DNA from: Oppiella nova
Lineage: Eukaryota; Arthropoda; Arachnida; Sarcoptiformes; Oppiidae
Direction of reading: 5' to 3'
Assembly (NCBI GenBank): GCA_905397405.1
Contig: CAJPVJ010000083.1
Location: 1 to 44,049, forward strand
Length of the DNA: 44,049 nt
Positions 1 through 11,105 of the stretch are shown piece by piece. A model generated the notes under the pieces. That model made no database searches. It saw only the letters and a program-made list of their open reading frames with translations, and was not told the origin of the DNA. Both the position numbers and the translations under genes were made by a program. Within the stretch, counting starts at the first letter, position 1; each line of letters starts with the position of its first letter.

Positions 1-1469
1 TTAAAATAATATTTGACGATTTAATAAAAATTAATTAATCAGATTTTACTGTAAATAAACTACTTCAACTATTTTATATACTTTTATACCCTACTAAACT
101 GTATAATCTAGTCAAAACTTTATTTTTTTTAAATCTTTGATGATAATTTCGATTTTTGATGCAATTACAATGTACAAATAACTGCATTGTACATTTTATA
201 TATATACAAATTTAAATTTATATCATGCCCTTACAAATGATAATTTTGCCTAGAGTTAATGAGCCTGATAACTCTAATCATTTTCTCTTGCAAAAATAGG
301 AAGAATTTTCTTTATACTTAACATAGAGTTTTGCATTTTATAGTAATTTACAACATTATTTTAATACAGTAATGGATGGGAAGTGGGCCTAAAGTGTGTT
401 TAATATTAAATATTACAAGTTTCTAACCATACAGTTATACCAGACCCGCAGACAAAACAAAAAATAGTTATTAGAATAGTATATTAACATTAATCTAATT
501 AAAGTTGCGCTTACTATAAGTTAATTAGTTTTATGCTTATTTTATACCAGACATATAATATTCCGGTAAATTAGGTATAAATGACTTGTTGTTCAAATGA
601 CATTTCAATAATGAATCGCCGGAATCTATAGCGTGTTCAATGCATTAATTAAACATGCTTTTTTGTGCCATTTGTGGTTTACGTCTAAATGTCAGCATTA
701 GGAGCATAGTTTAAATTTTATTTTTATTCAAATTAGAAAATATTTTAATGGTTTAATTTAGCTAGGCATTCTAAATATAAAAACTAAATTAAAATAAATG
801 TATTCTTAGAGCCTATGCCTAAAGAAGAATTAAAATTCTGCTTAAAAGTCATGAAAATTTCTTAAATTGTTAAGTTTATCGATTATGTTAAGGTTGTCTA
901 GTTTATCGACATTTAAGAGGATTCAATGATAAATTAATAAAAGTGTGTCTCGTTTATTGCATGCGTTTATTTAATGCTACATTACAATGGATTTAAAAGT
1001 ATTTTTATTTTATATAAATTGTCTCTCGAAGTCATATGATGTCTATAAATATTTGAAAGTGTTTTAGGTATTAACATAATAATAATATTTAACAAAAGAA
1101 AAATGTTGAATGAGTTTAATAGGAGTGCATACCAGTGCGCTATGTGCTAATGGGAGATTATAGCACAGGTATGCCAAACTCATGAGTTTAGGAATTTTAT
1201 ATTTTGTAGAATTTTTGTTTCATTAAAATCAAAGGATTTAAATATTTTTTTATTAAAAATTATATTGAATTTTGTCATTTTTACAGCGATTCTAATACAG
1301 TAGATAAAAGTGTGCACATTAGTTGCTAGGTTATTAAGATTATTACGGCAGTTAATGATTAGTCCATAAATAACTAGGATTTAAAATTAGAATTAAAACA
1401 TGTTCTTAAAAACTTTTACATTAATTATTAAAAATAAATGAATAATAATTGATATAAAATAAATGAAAA
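1..1469. other. AT-rich intergenic sequence, no gene recognised
   Basis: No convincing open frame, RNA gene or ordered repeat was seen. The sequence is strongly A+T rich with scattered homopolymers. A reverse-strand AATAAA lies at 1249-1254, about 215 nt past the stop of the gene beginning at 1916, and could be its polyadenylation signal; this is only a positional inference. Confidence 0.5.
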
Positions 1470-1916
1470 TTAATCAGAAACTTGAACATCATTTAAATTA
1501 TGAAGCAAATGAACGGATTCCTCATATTTTGAATTCAAATCCTTCAATAATTGGTTGAATTCATTCAACGACTTCTTCAGGCAATCGATTTGATCCATAA
1601 TTTTCGAGACATTAATACAGGAATTCTTATGGATATCCTCCAGAATATTCTCGACCTCTTCGTACTCATCGACTCTCCTCTTAATTAGCGACAACTTTTT
1701 GCCAACAATTGAATTCTTGATGAGTTTCGTAGCGTTTAGTATGTAATGGATGTCATACTCGCGACAAAAGTCCTGACAGAGGGTCGGTATGAGGATTGTG
1801 CGGTCGGTTATGTCTATCTGTACTAATGTGTCGCAAATCACTCGCAATAACGAGCCGTCGTTTTCGACCACAAAGTTTATACATTTAGTTTCGCCACTGT
1901 TTGCCATTTCAGACAT
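1470..1916 (-). CDS. Small coiled-coil protein of unknown function (148 aa)
   Basis: This is an uninterrupted reverse-strand frame of 148 codons. I start it at the ATG at 1916-1914 (MSEMANSG...); a second in-frame ATG lies three codons further on. I do not recognise the family. The first 60 residues look globular, with alternating hydrophobic residues and a CQDFCREYDIHYIL segment. From about residue 68 onward the protein is Lys/Glu-rich with heptad-like spacing (KKLSLIKRRVDEYEEVENIL, then LKKSLNEFNQLLKDLNSKYEE), which suggests a coiled coil. Size and shape resemble small subunits of multiprotein assemblies such as BLOC-1/BORC or kinetochore complexes, but no signature supports a specific one. 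It is AT-rich compared with neighbouring exons. It is divergent from NPL4, about 1 kb apart, so the two may share a promoter region. It could still be spurious, but length, acidic/basic patterning and a good start context argue for a real gene. Confidence 0.62.
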   Translation of the reverse strand: MSEMANSGETKCINFVVENDGSLLRVICDTLVQIDITDRTILIPTLCQDFCREYDIHYILNATKLIKNSIVGKKLSLIKRRVDEYEEVENILEDIHKNSCINVSKIMDQIDCLKKSLNEFNQLLKDLNSKYEESVHLLHNLNDVQVSD

Positions 1917-2064
1917 TTTCACAAGTTATTTGCCTGTGCTATGCATGTGGTATCATATTTCCAATCAAATTAATTAAAATTTGACTAAACTTTACAGTAG
2001 ACCACTATACATAAAATGAATTTGCATTTATACATGTATGATTAATGATTACAATGTTTATTTA

Positions 2065-2140
2065 TAAGTTACTTAATTGCATTAATTCTTTATACATTAT
2101 ATAATAAGTTACTTATCATTAATTCTTTATACATTATATA
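2065..2140. repeat. Imperfect tandem duplication, two units of about 37-40 bp
   Basis: The unit begins TAAGTTACTTA and ends CTTTATACATTATATA. It occurs at 2065-2103 and again directly at 2105-2140, with a small internal length difference. It lies in the spacer between the coiled-coil gene and NPL4. Confidence 0.85.
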
Positions 2141-2650
2141 ATTATAAAGTTAACAGTGTATTTCATATAAATGAAATGTATGTGTGAAATATAAGATAGT
2201 AAATTAATCATTGCAAACGTGTGTTTAGTGTATTGGTCTGATTTTTTTGCTTGAACACCACATTTACTAAATTATATTATACCATAAAAACAAACTATTC
2301 TGTTATTTATTCAATACTTATGACTGGTTTAGAAGCGACACTCAATTTGCATAGTTTTTCACAGATTAGGTTCACTAACACTCGTGTGTTGAGAGACCCA
2401 TAAAAATACTAAATGTTTTCGTTTATATACTATTTTAATACTCATAATAATCATAAAATGTAAATATAAAGTGGTATTTAACCGGAATAATAGCGCTATA
2501 AGTACTACACATATAAAGAATATTCCGGATTATTTTGACAGCACTCTCGTAACCACACATACCGTATAATACAAGTGCGAGCGTATGGTATACCGGGGTT
2601 TGCGTTGCAAATGTAGACGTATTTTGCAGGCAATGCTACACAACAATAGG

Positions 2651-2663
2651 TGACGTCATGTGA
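2651..2663. promoter_or_regulatory. CRE palindrome overlapping an E-box/M-box-like site
   Basis: TGACGTCA (2651-2658) is a perfect cAMP-response/ATF palindrome. It runs straight into TCATGTGA (2656-2663), an MITF/TFE-type M-box core. It lies about 0.25 kb upstream of the NPL4 coding region and 0.7 kb upstream of the divergent small gene. CRE-like elements bind bZIP factors including those of the unfolded protein response. That would suit NPL4, but occupancy here is purely inferred and an 8-bp match can occur by chance. Confidence 0.35.
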
Positions 2664-2885
2664 CTAACAGATGACTCGTTGTATAGCATTGAATGACTGA
2701 ATGACTTGCGATTCATAATTGAGTGCAACGTTTGTCTCATAAGTTTCGGTTAGGATTGCCATCATTCACACCATCGTTAAGACTCGGAGGGCATCCCATC
2801 GGACACCATATACACCACACCATCACTGCGTCCATACATCCCATACACGCAATGGTCGGTCATATGTCCTATGGCTTTATGTCTT

Positions 2886-5252
2886 ATGTTTCTTATTGTC
2901 TTTGTTTTGCCCGCAAAACAGTTGCTTCGTGTGGAGACACCGGACGGCACCAAACGGGTCGACACCGCCGATGACGAGTCCACCGAAGAGCTCATCAAAA
3001 AAGTGAGTCATTCGTGGCAGCGATGAGTTGATCCATACACTGAGCCAACGGTTTACACATCTGTTTTGTCGCACCATTAGATCCAACGCGTGTTTAACTT
3101 CGAGGACGTGTTTGGGTTCAAAGTATTCAAAGACAGATCCCATAAAATCCAAATCCCGTTACTCGAGAGGAAGTACGTGAGAGACTATGGCCTCAAACAC
3201 GGGGACGTCGTCTACGCGATCGCCGACAAGAGTGGCGAACAAAACAACACAACGCCGACGGCGCCCACGACGGCATCGACATCGACAGCGACGGTCACCG
3301 CCAGCGCCGCCAACAATCATATCATCGATAACCTGACGAACGGCGCGGTGACTGAGGACGAGGTGGATGTGGTTCTGTACGGCCAGTCGGGTCTCATCGA
3401 GAGGCCGCCCGACCCGGCCGTCTGCCATCACGGCTCGCACGCCAAGTGTGTCCACTGCACGGCTCTGGAGCCCTACGACGAGGCGTACCTCAAAGACCAC
3501 AACATAAAACACATGTCTTTCCACACGTACCTCAAGAAACTGACGAACGGTATCGACAAGTGAGTAGTCGTCGATCGCGGCAGCGATTTGTGTCACAAAA
3601 CTAATGCCTGTTTTTGATTCATTGATACTTTTGTTTTTTGGTGCAAATTAGGGGCAAATTCGCGATTCTGGAGAACATTAGCTGCAAAGTGAAGACCGGG
3701 TGCGCGGGTCACCTGCCCTGGCCTAAGGCCATATGCACCAAATGCCAGCCCAGCGCCATTACCCTCAACCGGCAGGTGTACCGACACGTGGATAACGTGA
3801 ACTTCGAGAACTCGTCGATCGTCGAGAACTTTCTGAACTACTGGCGCACCACTGGCTACCAGCGGTTGGGCTTCCTGTACGGCTACTACAGCGTCCATAA
3901 GGACGTCCCGCTGGGCATCAAAGCCACGGTCGTCGCCATCTACGAGCCGCCGCAGGAAAGTAGTCGTGATTTCATTAAACTCGTGGCGCCCGACAAGAAG
4001 GCGGCGGATGTGGAGTTCATCGCCAACGAGTTGGGCCTCAAACGGATTGGTTGGGTGTTCACGGATCTGATTCCCGACGACATCCAGAAGGGAACGGTGA
4101 AGCACTTGCGGAACGTCGAGACGCACTTCCTGAGCGCCCAGGAGTGCATAATGGCCGGCGCCCTCCAGAACAGTCACCCCAACACCTGCCGCTACTCACC
4201 CAACGGCCACACATTCGGCTCGAAGTTTGTGACCATTTGCATAACCGGTGATATCAGTAACGCCGTCCATATGGAGGGGTATCAGGTGTCCAATCAGTGC
4301 ATGGCTTTGGTTCGCGACAACATCCTGTTGCCCACGAAAGACGCGCCCGAATTGGGTTACGTTCGCGAGACGAGTCGCGTGCAGTACGTGCCCGACGTCT
4401 ACTACAACCAGAAGGACGGCTACGGCAACGAAGTGCAGGCGATGGCCCGACCCCTTCCCATCGAATACCTGTTAGTCGACGTTCCCGTCTCCACACCCAT
4501 GGACCCGAAGTTCAGCTTTAATCCGTTGAAGCACTTGAAAGCCTTTCCAATAGAGAACCGGTTGATTGAGGGACACATTCAGGACTTCAACGCACTTTCC
4601 AATTACTTGCGACAATTCAATGGCCAACAGTTCCTCGAAGCCGTGTCCGACTTTCATCTGCTTATATATCTCACGACAATGGATGCCTTACCGCTGAAGG
4701 AGACTATGAAACCACTGCTTCAAGCCATCAGGGCGTCGGACACGCAGCTGGCGAGTGAGTGGGCGCGCAGTGACCAGTGGGCGACCGTCGAGCAGCTCGT
4801 GCTCGCCAACACATCCGCCCGTAAGTCACATATACTCCGGGTTTTGACGGTTAGGATTCATATAACGAGTTTGCAATCAGTAGATAATTGTAGGAATGAA
4901 TCCGTTTATCAAAATAATTGTGTAGATTACTGAAAGTAAGTTAGGCTACCGGTGCTGATCACCAATTTAGTCTTAATATTCTGGTCTTATTAATTTTAAA
5001 GCTACCATACTGTATAACCTAACCGTATGAACTCCGTGTACGATACCTGTCCCCTACAGGGGTTTAAATACATTTCTAACTGTTTGCTTATGTTTCACAG
5101 CGTCCACCTCCGCCTCCTCATCCAACTCCATGCCTACGAACGCGTCGACACCGGCAGTGGAGGTGCCGAAGTGGTCGTGTAGTTTCTGTACGTTTGAAAA
5201 CGATGGCAACACCAACACGTGTGAAATGTGTAGTTTACCCAAAGAGACATAG
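2886..5252 (+). CDS. NPLOC4: NPL4, ubiquitin-binding cofactor of p97/VCP (NPLOC4 orthologue)
   Basis: With UFD1, Npl4 recruits the p97/VCP ATPase to ubiquitinated substrates in ER-associated and nuclear/cytosolic degradation. Exons joined by GT-AG introns: about 2922-3002, 3081-3559, 3652-4820, 5101-5252; all junctions keep frame. An N-terminal ubiquitin-like part (LLRVETPDGTKRV) is followed by the Npl4 zinc region (CHHGSHAKCVHC; then GCAGHLPWPKAICTKCQP), the MPN-like core (SKFVTICITGD, GYQVSNQCMALVRD, DAPELGYVRE) and a C-terminal NZF finger W-x-C-x2-C-x10-C-x2-C just before the TAG. The length of about 627 aa compares with 608 in human. The exact start is uncertain. The in-frame ATG at 2886 would add MFLIVFVLPAKQ, which reads like a polypyrimidine tract plus acceptor (AG at 2920-2921). 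A spliced start (for example the ATG at 2852-2854, just before a GT) giving M-LLRVETPDG would fit the family better. Confidence 0.96.
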
Positions 5253-5395
5253 AGTTTGGGCACAGATTACCGTTTTATATACAATACTATACTATTATTA
5301 AATTAATATAAGTTATGATCAATATATATCTGTACAGAATTACTATTATTATTATTTTAGTTATACGAAAAAACAATTATTATTATTGAATTGCA

Positions 5396-5401
5396 AATAA
5401 A
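5396..5401 (+). terminator. Candidate polyadenylation signal of NPL4
   Basis: A canonical AATAAA lies 144 nt after the NPL4 stop codon (5250-5252), in AT-rich sequence before the convergent WIPI gene. The implied 3' UTR is short, about 160-170 nt. Confidence 0.55.
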
Positions 5402-5700
5402 CTTTTCGCTATTATATTTTTATCAATCATTTCAATGAAATTAAATTGTTTTTCAAACTATACTTTGATTGAATCGTTTGAAATTGATATAAATATTTAC
5501 AGCAAAACATCCGTTTTATAATACATTTATCAAAAAAATGGGGGACAACTGTCCTCATAAATAGTAAATAAACTGTAAATTATTATACATTTTTATATAA
5601 CTGATTGAATCAGTAAATAACCAAAAAATGTGAATCATATGATTAATTAAAGTTCGAGTTGTTTGTCATCAGCTAAGGGGGGTTTCCAAGGAGGGTGTGT

Positions 5701-8294
5701 TCAAAATCCGGGCGAGTAGGTCATGGGTGGGAAGTCGCCGTCGTAGTCGTCACCTCCCGACTCAGTCCGCGGCGGCGTCTCTATAATGAAACGCGAAGAC
5801 AACAAAATGACTAATTATTTCAATGGATGGTATGGTTTGGGGATTTGGAGGACATTCGCCAGAATTCATATCATTCACAAGAAAGCAAAACAACAAATAG
5901 TAAACGCAAACACACGTGATGTGTGTTTTTTGTGAGACAGACCTGCGACTGCACCGGCAGACACGGGTTGGAGGGCAGCAGCAGAGGAGGCAGTGGTAGA
6001 AGAGACTGTAGTGGTGTTGGGCTCAAAGCCGCGGACAACAGCTGCGTAACTGACGCTCCCTATGGTTTATCACACAGTGTTTTGGGGGCATTAGATATAT
6101 ATATAACAAGAGATGGGCACTCATTACTTCGGATGAATTCCAGCCAATAAAACAGACAAACATACTGTCAGACAACACACGCAAGCTATACATACCCTGA
6201 ATGTTAGCAGTGGCGGAAGGGTCGGCGTTTCCTAGCGTCTCGTCCAGTCTGCGCGCAAACATTAGCCATAGATTAATAACTGGATCGCGAGCCAAACGTG
6301 TGACATACCGGTGCTGTTTAATTAGAGTGCAGTCTCCGCCTTCGTTTGTGTTAAGATCATAGATATAGAGGTACCCGTCGGCCGACGCGATCAGCACCCG
6401 GGGCACCCTCTGGATGTTGGCCACTGCGCACACATTCCGCGAGCCCGACATCGGGAGTCTCGCGGTGGCGAACGAACGCCACTGATTCATGATGTCGGCC
6501 ATCGGTGTCCAATAACTGGCCGATTGGGTCAACACTTTGGTGCCGACGGCCTTCATGTATCCCAACAGTCCCTGCGGCTCTTCGGATGGTTTACTAATGA
6601 ATAGTAAAAATAAATATAAATATTTCTACGAAACAAAACGAGCGCACAATGTATGGGACGTACACTTCGTTCAAGTCCTCCAACTTGAAGATGTGAACCG
6701 TTTCTGTATTACTTGAGGCACATAAGAACAACGAGTCGCTACTAAAAGACAGTGAATATATGGTTACACAGCGCGCGTATCCGCGCCGGAACTCATATAA
6801 GCTTTGTCCGTCCAATACGTTGAACACCCGGATGACAGTTCCCTTTGGAAATACAATGTATAAATAGTTAATACGAAATCCATGGATAGGGTGGCGAACG
6901 GCGAATGACAACCTTCTCGGAAGCGGTCGCTATTTTAGTGCCGTTCGAGTCGAAGGCGATGGCGGCCAACGGGTTGTCGTGGGCTGTGATCAGCACTTTG
7001 TTCTGCAGGTTCTGCGCGTCGAACACATTGACTTCGCCGCTGGTGTTGGCGGCCGGGTATGCGAACAGACAGTTGTCCGAATTGGGCGATAGGGCGCACA
7101 ACCCGTTCGGATTGGACGGCATGTCTTTGATGGTGTGCAACAGCTTCATGTCGCGGATGTTGTGGATGTAAATGCTTTCCTCGAGGCATACGATGAGCCG
7201 CTGGCGGTTCAGTTTGACGGCCAGTATTGTGTTGGCGTACGAGTTGTTGCAGATCTCCGTCTTCTTCTTGAAGTGACACACCTTTAGCTTCCGCGGCGAC
7301 GACAGACTCACGATCGCCAACAGACTCGACGAGAACAGGCGCTCAACGATCCGGATGTCTTCGGAACCTATTCGGTCGGCAACAGGCGGACAGACAAACG
7401 GTTCAGACGTTTTTCATATCAAACAGTATTTACTTTTTTGCTAATTATATAATCAATCATTCGTTTGACGTTTTCTCGTCTCATATCTGCACTGATTAGT
7501 GATAACACCGAAAGGTAATCACAACCTTTGGCTTAATTTTTGCTATTTTTACACTTAATTTCTATCGTATAATCACTTTTTTTCTCCCTAAAGTAAATCT
7601 ACAAATCATTTGAAAAAAACTTTACAAAACTACAGACAGTGTGTTATCAGTGAATAAACTGAAAGCATGAAAAAGAGGCCAAAAACAGTGAGACAAAGAA
7701 AACAAGTGTCATATGATTGATGGGATGATGCCATTGAGTGTCAGTATACACAGACATACACGGCATCGACACCTCATGTCATACAGACAGACAGACACAC
7801 AGATAGCCATACATACCGTCCTCGTGAAGCAAATCTAGTTTATCGGTTGAACTCAAGGCGTATAACTTATAACCAGTTCTGGTGCCGATGGCGAGCGACC
7901 TTTAAATGACATGTCATCAGACAATCAGACAATACAACCGATTAATACAATACACAAGACTTATAAATGACAACATATTTAACATTTCTCTCGCATATCG
8001 TAACTAAACACTCGTTTCTCGTATGAATCGTGTGTTTAATGTATGTTAAGGTCATTCAATTGATGCCTATCTTTGCCACTAATTACTAGTCGTTACTTAA
8101 GGGCTAAGACATTGAAACGGCAACTCATTACATGGCATCCAATTGAGTGACTCATTTACGACAGTAGATAGCAATCAATGGTAACAATAGATAAGATAAT
8201 GAGTGGATAAGACATACGACGAGTCCTGATTGAAGTTAACGAACACCGAGTGATTGGTCTCATCACTGGCTTCCGCACCGAAATTCATGGCCAT
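5701..8294 (-). CDS. WIPI2: WIPI2/Atg18-type phosphoinositide-binding WD-repeat autophagy protein
   Basis: Members of this PROPPIN family bind PI3P on the phagophore and recruit the ATG16L1 conjugation machinery. Eight reverse-strand exons join in frame to 442 aa: 8294-8218, 7899-7817, 7367-6913, 6842-6664, 6593-6309, 6248-6196, 6059-5943, 5780-5701. The order of family signatures is intact: [13 protein letters not shown], the block [34 protein letters not shown], then [18 protein letters not shown], and the lipid-binding FRRG (about residues 223-226). A later block, [10 protein letters not shown] with [13 protein letters not shown], matches WIPI2 better than WIPI3/4. The tail is Ser/Thr/Ala-rich and ends [11 protein letters not shown]. 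The intron after 6913 has a weak donor (GTTGTC) but gives the expected SEKGTVIR junction. Two Met codons are possible at the start (8294 or 8288). It is convergent with NPL4, with 448 bp between stops. Confidence 0.95.
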
Positions 8295-11105
8295 TGCTGT
8301 CAAGCGATCGCATCAACTCACGAGTTGTACTCAAATGGGTGGTCACGACGATCACTATCTCATCTCATGGCACAGACACTCACTCATCAGTGGTTAATGT
8401 GTGTCCAGTTTGGGTGACAACACAACACAACAACAATAATAACAGACTTTTTGTTTACAATGTATTGCAACCAAAATCCATAACAATATATAGGCTGTGA
8501 TTGGCGTTCAATAGGACAGTGACTGTCGTGTGTGAGTGGCCGTCAGTGCAGTGATTGGCCACTAATTGTCGCGTTTAATATGCAGTCGTTTTGGTGGCGA
8601 TTGTGGTGTGAGTTGTAGTGTTCATCAGCTGCTAATGGGATCGCATTCGCGACTCAAACCAATGGGAGACTCATATAAAGCGTAGTTATGTTACCATTCA
8701 GTTCAATGCAACTGTAGTCTTGTATGAAATGAAATACACAATGAATACAATCAATGCATTGGCTGGGGATGCGAGTTGTGCGCCATGCAGGCGGTAATGC
8801 CTGTAACTTGCGGTAACTTTTGGCAAGTTTTGGGAATTTTATATTTATTAAGCAAATATTATAATTTATAATGTTTGAAATAAGTTTAGGACAGAATCTA
8901 TTGTTTACACAAACTAAATGAGATAATTGAGACTTTTTATTATGAGATTATTGTAAAAATATTCTCTGAATTTAGGCGAACATTTCAGTTTCAATACTAG
9001 GAGTTTGTAAAATACAAAAGATTTTTAAATTAAAGTATACATGTAATGTTATTATGCAATTATTTTGCTATACAACTATGTTTGTCTAGCTTTCATGAGC
9101 CTTATGAATTTTCAATTTTAGTGAAAATTCTACATTTTTGATAAAAACTATTTTTCAATAGTAAAAACAATTCTTTTACTTTAGTAAATAAATATAATTT
9201 CTATTAATTTTTGAATACTGTATTTGGGAAATATGGTAGATTGTAACTTAATAACTTACTAAATTATATTTTAATTTTAAGTTATAGGTAAGTTACATGT
9301 AATTTACAAGAAAGTTTTGTAACTTACGTTGGCTTAAATCTCAAACATTCACACATCAATTATGTCTCCCTTTGTATACTTGTTGTGCACTACATCTACA
9401 CTACAGTCAATGCAATGCTATGTTTGCGCCACAAAAATAAAAGTTACAAAGTTTTTACTCCGAAAACAAACTTAAGTCAAGTGTTTGTTTTCACGTGAAT
9501 CACACAATAACCCTATTAACCAATCACTTAATTATCACTTTTCATGTATACCTCTCTTTCAGTCGATCACTTGTTTTTGTAATTTATTTTTTGATTCATT
9601 GCATACCTTATGACAGCTTTTTATTCACATATGTTTGCCTCGATTACAACATTCACTAACTTTTCTCTCTCTCTCGTTGTTATCATTGAATATCTTTCAA
9701 TAATCTTGACGTTACGTGTTGTGCACATCAGAGACACATGACGTGTGATATCCCCTCTTAATCTCTTTGATTGTATAATCCCTTCCCATAGCTATACTAT
9801 TAGCTGCTTTACACCTGTATATACAGTATGTATGCATAAGTCGATTGCACTGTAGTTTCGGAGTTGATCTCAATTTTAGGTCCACTTTGTTATGCATTCA
9901 TAGTACAGGTATTGAACACAAAAACACAGGTATTGAGGCTTTTGACAGTATTTTCCTCGAAAAACGGCCACAAATTTTGAGCACAAATTCTGAGACAATA
10001 ATAATAATAAGTTTTGCGAAAATTCTTGTATTTAGGACCTCCTGTTCCGCATAAGTCTAACGCACATTCAAAAAGTTGTTTTTCTTTGCCTAAAAACTTT
10101 TGCCTAAACAATCACAGTCAGCATCAAACAGAATTCAGAACAATAGGATACACAATGACTTGACGTTTAGGAGAATTTAATCGCGAGTTAATTCACGACT
10201 TACCTGAGTTACGATTTTGTATCATGTCATATATATAGTATACGACAAAAAATACTTTAACTTAAGAGTGCATTCATTGCATAAAACACTGCCAATTAGT
10301 AGACCATACAATGCAATGCTATATCGATATATGACTTTTAGTTTTAGTTTTATTCAATCTGTCAAATTAGACATACAGTAACCACTACATGTACATCATC
10401 TAGTACACTCAATGCATATTCATGACCACAATCACGGGTTTGGTGTGGTGTAGGTGATCCATATGGTGATCTGGGACACGGTTAGCGCGTCAGGAAGCAG
10501 TTATTATTAATAATATATGTATGTGTGTAGCAATTTAATTGTACAGCAAAAGTTTGGCAAGTGCTAACCTACCTACCCCTTTACTCATACCTGTACCTCA
10601 CCATTTAATATACTGTAATAGTGGCTATATTTAGTTTAGATATATTTATGCGTTTTGTTTTACATTCAATGCAAAATATGTGTGGGTTTTTATGCACAAT
10701 CGATGATTTCATTATTTATCTGACATTATAAACACTAATAACAACTGTTTTTATATAATCTAAAGTAGTTTTACAACACTTTTTAGGGAAACTTTTTGAA
10801 TGAAAAGTGAATGCAATGTATAGTGCATTGTATAGTGAGGTGCGATTGGATGCACGAGTAATACAAGGCATTCAGTGTTTGGCTCGCATTGAGTGCACGC
10901 ATAGCGAGAGTGGAGTAATGTTTGACTCAATCGTATTCACAGTGTTATCATAACATGAGTTATGAATACTGTTTTCAAACCACTTTTCTAATGCCTTTTA
11001 TACAAGATTTGTATTTGAAGTCCATTTTTGTACCACTTTTGTGATCATTACGTGTGACCACCGTCTGTGTGACCATCAGTGCCATCATCATCGGCGTGCA
11101 CAGGG
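8295..11105. other. Divergent intergenic region between WIPI2-like and flightless-1 genes
   Basis: No gene was recognised in 2.8 kb. Short open frames here (for example around 9845-10111) carry no recognisable domain. The spacer must hold the promoters of both divergent genes. It contains a TCACGTGA E-box at 9491-9498, which resembles the core of the TFEB/Mitf CLEAR element and lies about 1.2 kb upstream of the autophagy gene. A motif CAATGCAATGCTAT recurs around 9409-9422 and 10310-10322, with shorter CAATGCA relatives scattered between 8.7 and 10.9 kb. Function of these sites is not shown. Confidence 0.5.

Noticed and set aside
1789-1977. Plus-strand open frame antisense to the small coiled-coil gene
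   Set aside because: It is the mirror of the better-supported minus-strand frame and has no domain or good start context.
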